NCBI GenBank assembly: GCA_001786365.1
Contig: MFWK01000020.1
Span: forward strand, 17,839 to 26,819
DNA length: 8,981 nt
Direction: 5' to 3'
Origin: Candidatus Nomurabacteria bacterium RIFOXYD2_FULL_35_12
Lineage (GTDB): Bacteria; Patescibacteriota; Minisyncoccia; Phycocordibacterales; UBA9973
Part shown: piece after piece, positions 1 through 5,118 of the stretch
How the letters are laid out: every line of letters begins with the position of its first letter
How positions within the stretch are numbered: position 1 is the first letter of the stretch
The notes under the pieces: model-generated
The model's input: only the letters and a program-made list of their open reading frames with translations
What the model was told of the DNA's origin: nothing
The model's database searches: none
Program-made: the position numbers and the translations under genes

Positions 1-1302
1 ACTCCAATCATTTATTTCCCTCTCCACGACTTCCTTGCTTCGGCAATAAAGGAAACGAGACGACTTGATAACTTCTTCTTCCACTTGTCTGTTGCCAGAC
101 TTTGCCATCGGCGGTAAAGTTTTAGCAGAAAAAGGACGCGAGGTAACCCCATCTATCATCAACTTCATATAGACTTTATAGTTTGGTAAATTCACTATGT
201 CTTGCGGAGTAAATTCAGGATCAAATTCACTTTCCAAAAATTCTGCGTCATCCGAACCAACTCTAAAAACTATCATCGTTCCCACGTTGCCGAAAACAGC
301 ATCACGCACTGCCGAGCTCTTATCCACCACGAGCTGAGCGGTATATTGGTGAGCCACAGTCAAATTTAATCGATACTTTCTAGCTTCTGAAAGAATACCA
401 GCAAAAGCATCCGTCACGAAGTTTTGGAATTCGTCGACATATAGATAAAAGTCTCTACGATTTTCTTCCGGAATACGCACACGCTCCATAGCCGCAAGCT
501 GAATCTTAGTAATAATCATACCTCCGAGGAGCCCAGAGTTGTCTTCACCGATGCGTCCTTTGGAAACGTTGACCAAGAAAATCTTACCCTCATTCATCAT
601 GTCAAAAATGTTTATCGTGCTCTTACTCTGACCGACGACATTTCGGATTATAGAAGTGGAAAGAAATTGTCCAACTTTGTTTTGAATCGGCGCAATGGCT
701 TCATTTCGAAATTTGTCCTGCCAAGCTTCATATTCATGAACCCAAAAAGCCTTAATGACTGGATCTTTCAAATTGGAAATTATTTTTTGACGATAATCTT
801 TATCCACAAGCATTCTAGGAATACCTAGAAGTGTCGTGCCTGGAGTATCGAGCAATGCTAAAATCGCATTATTTAAAATATATTCCATTCGAGCGCTCCA
901 AGCATTCGCCCAGATTTTTGTGAAAATTCCCATCAGTCCAGACGCCACCAAATGCTTGTATTGAGGGTCGATCAATTCAAGAACATTAAAACCAATATGA
1001 TGGTCTGCATCGGCGGGGTTAAAATATACTACGTCTTTTATACGATGAGGCGGAATAGCGGAGAGGACTGCTTCTACGTTTTCTCCGTGCGGGTCTACCA
1101 TACAAACCCCATCACCATTTTTGATGTTTTGAATAATCATATTAAACATCAAAGCGGATTTACCAGTACCGGATTTTCCGAGAATATAAACATGCTGACG
1201 CCTGTCTTTGCGCTTTATTCCAAAAAGCTGATTCTTGTCCCGATAGGTAGCAAGTCCAAGATAAGTAATCTCTTTATTTGCAGGTATTTCTGGCAATTCC
1301 AT
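1..1302 (-). CDS. HerA/TraD/TraG-like conjugation-type ATPase, 3' end cut by window edge
   Basis: This encodes the first 434 residues of an FtsK/HerA-superfamily P-loop ATPase of the kind annotated as type IV secretion coupling protein (TraD/TraG/VirD4-like) or DUF87 protein. The Walker A motif GKSGTGKS is at residues 42-49, and the family-typical VDPHGE at 69-74 follows. Walker B is FYLYVDEFQNF at 285-295, with D290 and E291 as the likely Mg2+/catalytic pair. A conserved block EARKYRLNLTVAHQY comes after it. No transmembrane segment precedes the ATPase domain, unlike classical VirD4, so it is probably a soluble or membrane-recruited motor for DNA or pilus-related transport. The ATG at 1302 is chosen because an in-frame TAA lies at 1315-1317 and the sequence before Walker A (FGIKRKDRRQHVYI) matches the family start. 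There is no Shine-Dalgarno. The C-terminus lies outside the window. The family is sure; the exact role (conjugation, DNA uptake or pili) is not. Confidence 0.9.
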   Translation of the reverse strand, partial: MELPEIPANKEITYLGLATYRDKNQLFGIKRKDRRQHVYILGKSGTGKSALMFNMIIQNIKNGDGVCMVDPHGENVEAVLSAIPPHRIKDVVYFNPADADHHIGFNVLELIDPQYKHLVASGLMGIFTKIWANAWSARMEYILNNAILALLDTPGTTLLGIPRMLVDKDYRQKIISNLKDPVIKAFWVHEYEAWQDKFRNEAIAPIQNKVGQFLSTSIIRNVVGQSKSTINIFDMMNEGKIFLVNVSKGRIGEDNSGLLGGMIITKIQLAAMERVRIPEENRRDFYLYVDEFQNFVTDAFAGILSEARKYRLNLTVAHQYTAQLVVDKSSAVRDAVFGNVGTMIVFRVGSDDAEFLESEFDPEFTPQDIVNLPNYKVYMKLMIDGVTSRPFSAKTLPPMAKSGNRQVEEEVIKSSRFLYCRSKEVVEREINDWS

Positions 1303-1311
1303 ATAGTTACT

Positions 1312-1335
1312 ATTTTACAATAAAAAGGCTCTTTT
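1312..1335 (-). promoter_or_regulatory. Probable promoter of the ATPase gene, leaderless
   Basis: Read on the minus strand, TAAAAT (1312-1317, 5/6 to the -10 consensus) lies 9 nt before the ATG at 1302. A TTAGCA (-35-like, 4/6) lies 18 nt upstream of it. Transcription would start about 2-3 nt before the ATG, giving an almost leaderless mRNA. Box calls are by eye. Confidence 0.5.
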
Positions 1336-1346
1336 TGCTAATATAC

Positions 1347-1377
1347 TTGACATATTTTTTGTATTTGCTAGTATAAA
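1347..1377 (+). promoter_or_regulatory. Orphan plus-strand promoter-like sequence
   Basis: A perfect -35 TTGACA sits at 1347-1352. Possible -10 boxes are TAGTAT at 1369-1374 (16-nt spacer) or TATAAA at 1372-1377 (19-nt spacer). It points rightwards, away from both flanking minus-strand genes, and no plus-strand gene follows. Transcription would enter two tetraloop hairpins and then run antisense to the 3' end of the PemK-type gene. It may be a short-RNA promoter or a chance match in AT-rich DNA. Confidence 0.45.
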
Positions 1378-1386
1378 GGTAACTTT

Positions 1387-1396
1387 GGCTTCGGCC
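1387..1396. other. UUCG tetraloop mini-hairpin
   Basis: GGC-TTCG-GCC forms a 3-bp stem closed by C-G around a UUCG loop, one of the most stable RNA tetraloops when read on the plus strand. It lies immediately after the orphan promoter and 5 nt before the second hairpin. Confidence 0.45.
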
Positions 1397-1401
1397 TCCG
1401 A

Positions 1402-1423
1402 GAAACCCCCGCAAGGGGGTTTC
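1402..1423. terminator. GC-rich terminator-like hairpin after the PemK-type gene
   Basis: A 9-bp perfect stem (GAAACCCCC at 1402-1410, GGGGGTTTC at 1415-1423) encloses a GCAA tetraloop on the plus strand. It begins 5 nt beyond the stop codon of the minus-strand PemK-type gene, the right place for its intrinsic terminator. The T-tract is only TTT inside the stem, so efficiency is uncertain. In the plus direction the tail is CGTTGTTT, so it could also end a transcript from the orphan promoter. Confidence 0.6.
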
Positions 1424-1428
1424 GTTGT

Positions 1429-1803
1429 TTATATAAACTTTTTTAATTTATCTTTTATTATTTCAAATTCTTCCATAGAAATAACTTTTATTTTACGAGC
1501 AAGTCGTCTTGTATCAAATAATTTTATTTGAGAAATAATTGCTGATGAATTAGTAGATTCTATTTCCACATACCAAGAACCCTTCTTTTTATTTGAAGTC
1601 AAAGGCACGCCAATAAAGGTATTTGCTGTAATTTTTTTAATAACTAAAACTGGACGTTCAAAAAGTTCATGTTTGCCACTCTGTTCACTTCCAACATTTA
1701 AACCAACAGAACAGAACCATACATCTCTTTCAGATACATATATTGGATTACGAACATCTATTTTTTTCTTTAATTCATTCCATCTATTAAAATCTTTCTC
1801 CAT
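1429..1803 (-). CDS. PemK/MazF-family toxin-like endoribonuclease, solitary
   Basis: This is a 124-residue protein of the PemK/MazF fold, whose known members are sequence-specific mRNA-cleaving toxins. The family pattern is clear. GSEQSGKHELFERPVLVI at residues 38-55 matches the conserved G-x-EQ-x-G ... RPVLVI strand. VPLTS follows at 66-70, and SQIKLFDTRRL at 91-101 corresponds to the conserved Q-[IVL]-x-x-[IFL]-[DS]-x-[RK]-RL block. About 25 extra residues precede the usual MazF start, forming a charged helix-like lead-in. No MazE/PemI-like antitoxin gene adjoins it: the next gene upstream is a membrane protein in a separate, terminated unit. It may therefore be an orphan toxin, a regulator, or paired with an antitoxin elsewhere. 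No Shine-Dalgarno is present; TATAAT at 1810-1815 implies a leaderless mRNA. The family is confident, the toxicity is not. Confidence 0.88.
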   Translation of the reverse strand: MEKDFNRWNELKKKIDVRNPIYVSERDVWFCSVGLNVGSEQSGKHELFERPVLVIKKITANTFIGVPLTSNKKKGSWYVEIESTNSSAIISQIKLFDTRRLARKIKVISMEEFEIIKDKLKKFI

Positions 1804-1809
1804 AATTTT

Positions 1810-1818
1810 ATTATACTA
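1810..1818 (-). promoter_or_regulatory. -10 element (TAGTATAAT) of the PemK-type gene
   Basis: On the minus strand a perfect TATAAT (1810-1815) preceded by TAG lies only 6 nt before the ATG at 1803, so the transcript would begin at or next to the start codon. A convincing -35 is not visible. The same TAGTATAA core occurs in the orphan promoter near 1369-1376. Confidence 0.6.
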
Positions 1819-1850
1819 AAAAATTTATATATACTATAATCCATAAACAA

Positions 1851-1890
1851 GAAAAAGCCCCCAGATATGCCTAGACATATCTGGGGGCTT
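1851..1890 (-). terminator. Rho-independent terminator of the two-gene membrane-protein unit
   Basis: A perfect 15-bp stem (AAGCCCCCAGATATG at 1855-1869 and its complement at 1876-1890) has a 6-nt loop. Read on the minus strand it is followed by TTTTTC, a proper U-tract. It starts 15 bases beyond the stop codon of the 95-residue gene, so it terminates that unit and insulates the downstream PemK-type gene. Confidence 0.88.
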
Positions 1891-1904
1891 ATCTTTCTAA
1901 AAAG

Positions 1905-2192
1905 TTATTTATCTAGTTTTTTATATAAAGTTCCAGTAATTGTGAGAATTACCAACCCAGCCACAAATAAATACCAAGGATTTATATCTAGTAATCCGAA
2001 ATCTTTCATTAATCCTTTTAATGCTTCATGCACAGCTGTCACACCAAAAAGTATTAATAGTGCAAAAGTGACAGGGTATCTTCGAAATACAGCTTTAGCA
2101 CGCGAAGCCATTAATTTATTTACTTCATTTGACAAGTCTTCAACATGCTTCAATATGTCCAAACTTATTCCATTTTCATCTTTTTCAGGCAT
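1905..2192 (-). CDS. Small two-helix membrane protein of unknown function
   Basis: This 95-residue protein is not recognised by name. The N-terminal ~35 residues are charged and helix-prone (ISLDILKHVEDLSNEVNKL), with a coiled-coil-like spacing of hydrophobic residues. A basic stretch (SRAKAVFRRYP) leads into two probable transmembrane helices, about residues 40-57 and 72-88, ending in a short basic tail (YKKLDK). The positive charges flanking the helices favour both termini in the cytoplasm. The ATG at 2192 lies 11 nt after the stop of the 35-residue membrane microprotein gene, so the two are probably co-transcribed. An intrinsic terminator follows directly. There is no Shine-Dalgarno. It could be a scaffold or membrane-anchor protein, but nothing in the sequence fixes a role. 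Confidence 0.85.
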   Translation of the reverse strand: MPEKDENGISLDILKHVEDLSNEVNKLMASRAKAVFRRYPVTFALLILFGVTAVHEALKGLMKDFGLLDINPWYLFVAGLVILTITGTLYKKLDK

Positions 2193-2203
2193 TGATTTCT
2201 AAA

Positions 2204-2311
2204 TTAATTAATATGATAAAAAAGCCAAATCCAAAAAAACCCAAGAATTATAACTCCAAGCCAAAATTCCCATCTAGAATTAAAACTAGGACCACCATTA
2301 TAATATCCCAT
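2204..2311 (-). CDS. 35-residue membrane microprotein
   Basis: This is a short frame that size cut-offs would miss. It encodes 35 residues: a Gly/Tyr/Asn-rich N-terminus (MGYYNGGPSFNSRWEF) and one hydrophobic helix, about residues 16-32 (WLGVIILGFFWIWLFY), then HIN and TAA. Support for a real gene comes from context. A near-ideal extended -10 promoter (TGTTATAAT) ends 7 nt before the ATG. The frame ends 11 nt before the ATG of the 95-residue membrane protein, and the composition (four Trp, a clean single-helix profile) is membrane-like. The helix is about 17 residues, short but sufficient to span. It may form a complex with the neighbouring two-helix protein. The function is unknown. Confidence 0.65.
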   Translation of the reverse strand: MGYYNGGPSFNSRWEFWLGVIILGFFWIWLFYHIN

Positions 2312-2318
2312 AACTATT

Positions 2319-2327
2319 ATTATAACA
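2319..2327 (-). promoter_or_regulatory. Extended -10 promoter for the membrane-protein unit, leaderless
   Basis: On the minus strand TGT-TATAAT matches the extended -10 consensus exactly, with TATAAT at 2319-2324. It ends 7 nt before the ATG at 2311, so the mRNA should start at or next to the start codon. A weak -35-like TTGCAA lies about 19 nt upstream, but an extended -10 can work without a good -35. Confidence 0.7.
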
Positions 2328-2377
2328 CTTTTATCTCAAATTATTGCAAAAACTAAAAAAAATTTTACAATTTTTAT

Positions 2378-2403
2378 TAGTTCTCATTTTTTACTAAGAA
2401 CCA
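2378..2403 (-). terminator. Weak terminator candidate after the dnaK operon
   Basis: On the minus strand TGGTTCT pairs with AGAACTA (one mismatch) across a 12-nt A-rich loop. It is followed by an A/T-rich tail that includes a run of eight T at about 2354-2361. It lies about 30 nt past the stop of the 87-residue gene. The stem is weak, so this is only a candidate for the end of the dnaK operon. Confidence 0.3.
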
Positions 2404-2432
2404 TTCTCGACGGTAAAATATTACCTATAACA

Positions 2433-2696
2433 TTAGATAAACCACCAAACAACTAAACCCAAACAGATTATTTGGCCAATCAAAACATATAAAACAGCTA
2501 AAGAACAAAGAGATTTCAAAAACATGCTTAAATTTATTGAAGAACCAAGTCTGTCTGACGCAACCCATTGACGAGAAAACATATCAATCAGTCCTGCAAT
2601 TAAAACAGTTAATGGAATCCATAAGTAAACTTGTTTTGTAACAAAACCCAGTATTAATGTAAGCACCGATATCGTTATTGCTATATTTATTTTCAT
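2433..2696 (-). CDS. Small integral membrane protein, third gene of the dnaK operon
   Basis: This 87-residue hydrophobic protein is not recognised. Transmembrane segments are likely at about residues 4-20 (IAITISVLTLILGFVTK), 24-40 (YLWIPLTVLIAGLIDMF) and 60-84 (FLKSLCSLAVLYVLIGQIICLGLVV). A polar loop with Arg and Asp (SRQWVASDRLGSS) lies between the second and third. No signal-peptide cleavage site is visible. The ATG at 2696 is separated from the upstream stop codon by a single base (TAA-T-ATG), which strongly suggests translational coupling with the cysteine-cluster protein. No Shine-Dalgarno is present. By position it belongs to the dnaK transcription unit, so it may have a stress- or membrane-quality role. 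That is inference only. Confidence 0.82.
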   Translation of the reverse strand: MKINIAITISVLTLILGFVTKQVYLWIPLTVLIAGLIDMFSRQWVASDRLGSSINLSMFLKSLCSLAVLYVLIGQIICLGLVVWWFI

Positions 2697-2697
2697 A

Positions 2698-2949
2698 TTA
2701 ATTTCTACTTGAAACCCATCCTATATCATAACACGTACTACATTTCTCTTGTTTACCATAACAAGTAGAACATTCTTTACAGTCACTAATTCCTACCATG
2801 CTTCGATATGTTCCAGTACATCTTTCAATTATATTTTTCTTATTTTGCTTTTTGAACTTTAAAATACACCTCGTATTTATTAAGGAAACCTCCATTGTGG
2901 GTCGCCCGCATTTAGTACATTTGCCAAATGGTTTTATCTTATTTTCCAT
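2698..2949 (-). CDS. Small cysteine-cluster (zinc-ribbon, DnaJ-like CxxC) protein
   Basis: This 83-residue protein has nine cysteines: C11, C14, C28, C44, C57, C60, C63, C70 and C73. The C-terminal part, DCKECSTCYGKQEKCSTCYDIGW (key residues C57 to W78), has paired CxxC units and the G/GW ending seen in DnaJ-type and related small zinc fingers. The N-terminal CTKCGRP begins a second ribbon. It may bind one or two Zn2+. The ATG at 2949 lies 10 nt after the dnaK stop. A longer frame from 2979 would overlap the dnaK tail by 20 nt and add ten residues (MKHQRSNKIF) unlike the rest, so the shorter start is preferred. No J-domain is present (no HPD), so it is not a DnaJ. A chaperone-partner role is suggested only by position beside dnaK and by the finger type. 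Confidence 0.82.
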   Translation of the reverse strand: MENKIKPFGKCTKCGRPTMEVSLINTRCILKFKKQNKKNIIERCTGTYRSMVGISDCKECSTCYGKQEKCSTCYDIGWVSSRN

Positions 2950-2959
2950 AAAGATTTTA

Positions 2960-4849
2960 TTACTTCTTTGGTGTTTCACCTTCCGGCCCTGCGTCTTTTA
3001 CTTCTGGATTTTGTTCTTCAGGAGTTTTTGGAGATTGAGGAGTAGCGCCAGCTTTTTGTATCGCCTCACCTATTTTAGACATTTCAGCAGAAAGCTCTTC
3101 TGTCGCTTTCTTAATAGCTTCAGCATCGGTGCCGTCTTTTACTCCACGAAGCGCAGTGATTTTCGCATTCACACCGTCTTTCAATTCCGCCGGGATTTTT
3201 GCTTCATTATCTTTCAATGCTTTTTCGGCAGTGTAAATAATCATCTCCGCAGTATTTTTTATGTCCACCACTTCTTTTTTCTTTTTATCTTCAGTGGCAT
3301 TTAGTTCCGCATCTTTCTGCATCTTTTTGATTTCTTCATCTTTTAGTCCGGAACTTGCTTCAATCTTGATGGATTGAGTTTTACCAGAAGCTTTATCTTT
3401 CGCAGCAACATTCAAGATTCCGTTTGCATCCACATCAAAAGAAACTTCAATCTGAGGCATGCCCCTGGGTGATGGTGGAACTCCGTCCAAGATAAATCGG
3501 CCGAGAGATCTGTTGTCAGAAGCCATAGGACGCTCACCTTGCACTATATGTATTTCTACAGAAGTCTGATTGTCGGCAGCCGTAGAAAATACTTGAGACT
3601 TACTCGATGGAATGGTGGTATTTCTTTCAACTAATTTTGTTGCCACTCCGCCAAGAGTTTCAATTCCGAGAGAAAGCGGAATAACGTCAAGCAAGAGAAC
3701 GTCTCGCACATCTCCAGCAAGCACTCCAGCCTGCACAGCTGCACCGAGGGCCACCACTTCGTCAGGATTGATAGACATATTTGGTTCTTTACCAAAAAGA
3801 TTTTTTACCGCTTGCACTATCGCTGGCATTCTAGTCTGTCCTCCCACCATAATGATTTCATTTATTTCATTCATCTTAAATGGTGAAGCCGCGAGTGCTC
3901 TTTTAGTGATTTCAATAGAACGATCAATCAAATCTTTTGTGAGAGATTCCAAAGTAGCTCGAGACATTTTCATCAAAAGATGTTTTGGACCACCAGCATC
4001 AGAAGTGATGAATGGAATATTTATTTCTGCTTCCATGGTTGTGGAAAGTTCGTGTTTTGCTTTCTCAGCAGCTTCTCGGAGTCTCTGATGCGCGAGCGGA
4101 TCTTTTGTAACATCAATACCGGACTCTTTTTTATATTCTTCAGCAATCCATTTTACTATTTTTCTATCAATATCACCTCCACCCATGTGGCTGTCTCCAT
4201 CTATGGACTTTACTTCTATGACATCACCACCGATTTCAAGCACAGACACGTCGAAAGTTCCTCCACCGAAATCATAAACCACAATTTTCTCATTTTTCTT
4301 TTTATCAAAACCATAAGCGAGAGCAGCAGCCGTAGGCTCATTGATAATTCTTTTTACATCGAGTCCGGCAATAGCTCCGGCATCCTTGGTTGCTTTTCTT
4401 TGCGCATCATTAAAATATGCTGGCACAGTGATGACAGCCTCTGTAATCTTTTCACCGAGCTTTGCTTCCACATCTGTTTTTATTTTTTGTAAAATCATCG
4501 CAGAAATTTCTTCTGGTCGGAAAAACTTATCCATCATTTTTACTTTTGCTCCACCTCCATCACCAGCTTCTATTTTAAAAGGAGCAGTTGCGCGATCTTT
4601 CTGCACTTCCGGATCATCAAATCTGTGACCCATCAAACGCTTTATTTCTGCAATTGTATTTTCTGGATTTGTTATAGCTTGTCTCTTTGCTAAAAGTCCG
4701 ACGATACGGTCGCCATTTTTCGCAGTGGCAACTACCGAAGGAGTTGTGCGATTACCTTCAATATTTTCTATAATTTTCGGAGCTCCTCCTTCGATGAAAG
4801 CGACTGCCGAATTTGTTGTACCCAAATCTATACCTATAATTTTTGACAT
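2960..4849 (-). CDS. dnaK: Molecular chaperone DnaK (Hsp70)
   Basis: This is full-length Hsp70, 629 residues, close to the usual bacterial length of about 610-640. It is a cytoplasmic ATP-driven chaperone that binds hydrophobic segments of unfolded proteins, working with DnaJ and GrpE. The three family signatures are present: IDLGTTNS at 7-14, VYDFGGGTFDVSVL at 191-204 and IIMVGGQTRMPAIVQ at 332-346. Lys70 (IKRLMG) and Thr198 (GGGT) are the catalytic positions. The interdomain linker DVLLLDV is at 383-389, followed by the beta-sandwich substrate domain and a helical lid. The tail (about 600-629) is Pro/Glu/Lys-rich and disordered, ending GETPKK rather than the EEVDKK-like end of some orthologues. 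It is first in a probable operon with a cysteine-cluster protein and a small membrane protein. grpE, dnaJ and hrcA are not adjacent. A proximal TTTAAT (4859-4864) and a distal promoter may both drive it. Confidence 0.98.
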   Translation of the reverse strand: MSKIIGIDLGTTNSAVAFIEGGAPKIIENIEGNRTTPSVVATAKNGDRIVGLLAKRQAITNPENTIAEIKRLMGHRFDDPEVQKDRATAPFKIEAGDGGGAKVKMMDKFFRPEEISAMILQKIKTDVEAKLGEKITEAVITVPAYFNDAQRKATKDAGAIAGLDVKRIINEPTAAALAYGFDKKKNEKIVVYDFGGGTFDVSVLEIGGDVIEVKSIDGDSHMGGGDIDRKIVKWIAEEYKKESGIDVTKDPLAHQRLREAAEKAKHELSTTMEAEINIPFITSDAGGPKHLLMKMSRATLESLTKDLIDRSIEITKRALAASPFKMNEINEIIMVGGQTRMPAIVQAVKNLFGKEPNMSINPDEVVALGAAVQAGVLAGDVRDVLLLDVIPLSLGIETLGGVATKLVERNTTIPSSKSQVFSTAADNQTSVEIHIVQGERPMASDNRSLGRFILDGVPPSPRGMPQIEVSFDVDANGILNVAAKDKASGKTQSIKIEASSGLKDEEIKKMQKDAELNATEDKKKKEVVDIKNTAEMIIYTAEKALKDNEAKIPAELKDGVNAKITALRGVKDGTDAEAIKKATEELSAEMSKIGEAIQKAGATPQSPKTPEEQNPEVKDAGPEGETPKK

Positions 4850-4858
4850 AACTTTTTT

Positions 4859-4870
4859 ATTAAACTTATA
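4859..4870 (-). promoter_or_regulatory. Possible proximal dnaK -10 box
   Basis: On the minus strand TTTAAT (4859-4864, 5/6) lies 9 nt before the dnaK ATG, the same distance as for the ATPase gene, and TATAAG (4865-4870) lies 15 nt before it. No good -35 is visible for either. If used, it would give a leader of only a few nucleotides, in contrast to the distal promoter. Confidence 0.35.
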
Positions 4871-4878
4871 ATGTGTAA

Positions 4879-5021
4879 ATTAAAATTGATCTTTTTAGAA
4901 AGCCTTGCGCAGGAGCTTAGAAAATAAAAATGGTATTCCATTTATTATTTTCTTGAGCGACGAGCAGTTCGCTGGGCAAGCTTGCCCAGATAGATTGCTT
5001 TATAAAAAGATTAATTTTAAT
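4879..5021 (-). promoter_or_regulatory. Multi-hairpin element in the probable dnaK 5' leader
   Basis: A 143-nt segment is closed by a long imperfect inverted repeat: 4879-4903 pairs with 4997-5021 (25 positions, 23 complementary). Inside are three more potential hairpins. One is an AT-rich stem of about 15 bp (4919-4933 with 4938-4953, one bulge). Another is a 5-bp stem (AGCGA 4956-4960 with TCGCT 4969-4973). The last is the 18-bp perfect palindrome CTGGGCAAGCTTGCCCAG (4972-4989), which competes slightly with the 5-bp stem. Together they can form a cloverleaf-like junction. It starts about 5 nt after the predicted start of the distal dnaK promoter and ends about 29 nt before the ATG, so it would be a structured mRNA leader. 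It could instead be a short insertion with terminal inverted repeats; no clear target duplication is visible. Confidence 0.6.
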
Positions 5022-5032
5022 GAACTAAAACA

Positions 5033-5061
5033 ATTATATACTTAACTTAAATTTTTAGCAA
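5033..5061 (-). promoter_or_regulatory. Distal dnaK promoter
   Basis: On the minus strand TTGCTA (5056-5061, 4/6) and a perfect TATAAT (5033-5038) are separated by exactly 17 nt. The predicted start is near 5026, giving a leader of about 177 nt that contains the multi-hairpin element. Its -35 lies inside the left arm of the 42-bp dyad. Confidence 0.6.
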
Positions 5062-5093
5062 GTTTTTCGTGACCACGAAATACTTGTCAAAAA
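5052..5093. promoter_or_regulatory. 42-bp dyad, candidate operator between divergent promoters
   Basis: Two 20-nt arms (5052-5071 and 5074-5093) around a central AC are complementary at 17 of 20 positions. The core is CAAGT-T-TTTCGTG facing CACGAAA-T-ACTTG. The left arm covers the -35 of the distal dnaK promoter (5056-5061) and the right arm covers the -35-like TTGTCA (5084-5089) of the plus-strand regulator gene. This is the expected shape and place for a dimeric winged-helix repressor site, and the adjacent PaaX-like protein is the obvious candidate ligand. Confidence 0.6.
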
Positions 5094-5110
5094 CTAGTAT
5101 ATATTATAAG
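5084..5110 (+). promoter_or_regulatory. Promoter of the PaaX-like gene, leaderless
   Basis: TTGTCA (5084-5089, 5/6) and TATAAG (5105-5110, 5/6) are separated by 15 nt, somewhat short. The -10 ends 8 nt before the ATG at 5119, so the start of transcription should fall at or just before the start codon. Confidence 0.5.
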
Positions 5111-5118
5111 ATATAAGC

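Noticed and set aside
952..1323. Plus-strand open frame of 123 codons
   Set aside because: Lies opposite the ATPase gene, whose Walker motifs are unmistakable. The plus-strand product has no recognisable domain, so it is a shadow.
2698..2979. Longer start (2979) for the cysteine-cluster gene
   Set aside because: It would overlap the end of dnaK by 20 nt and add ten residues that only reflect out-of-frame reading of the dnaK tail. The ATG at 2949 fits the operon spacing better.
2798..4628. Several plus-strand open frames opposite dnaK and the cysteine-cluster gene
   Set aside because: dnaK on the minus strand is full length with all family signatures. The opposite frames show low-complexity Phe/Ser-rich translations typical of antisense shadows.
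4879..5021. Integron attC site or a clear transposable element
   Set aside because: The core-site consensus ends (RYYYAAC/GTTRRRY) are not at the arms, no integrase is near, and no convincing target-site duplication flanks the repeat. It is kept as an alternative only.
4850..5118. CIRCE operator (HrcA site) before dnaK
   Set aside because: No TTAGCACTC-N9-GAGTGCTAA-like sequence is present. The dyad and hairpins here have unrelated sequences.
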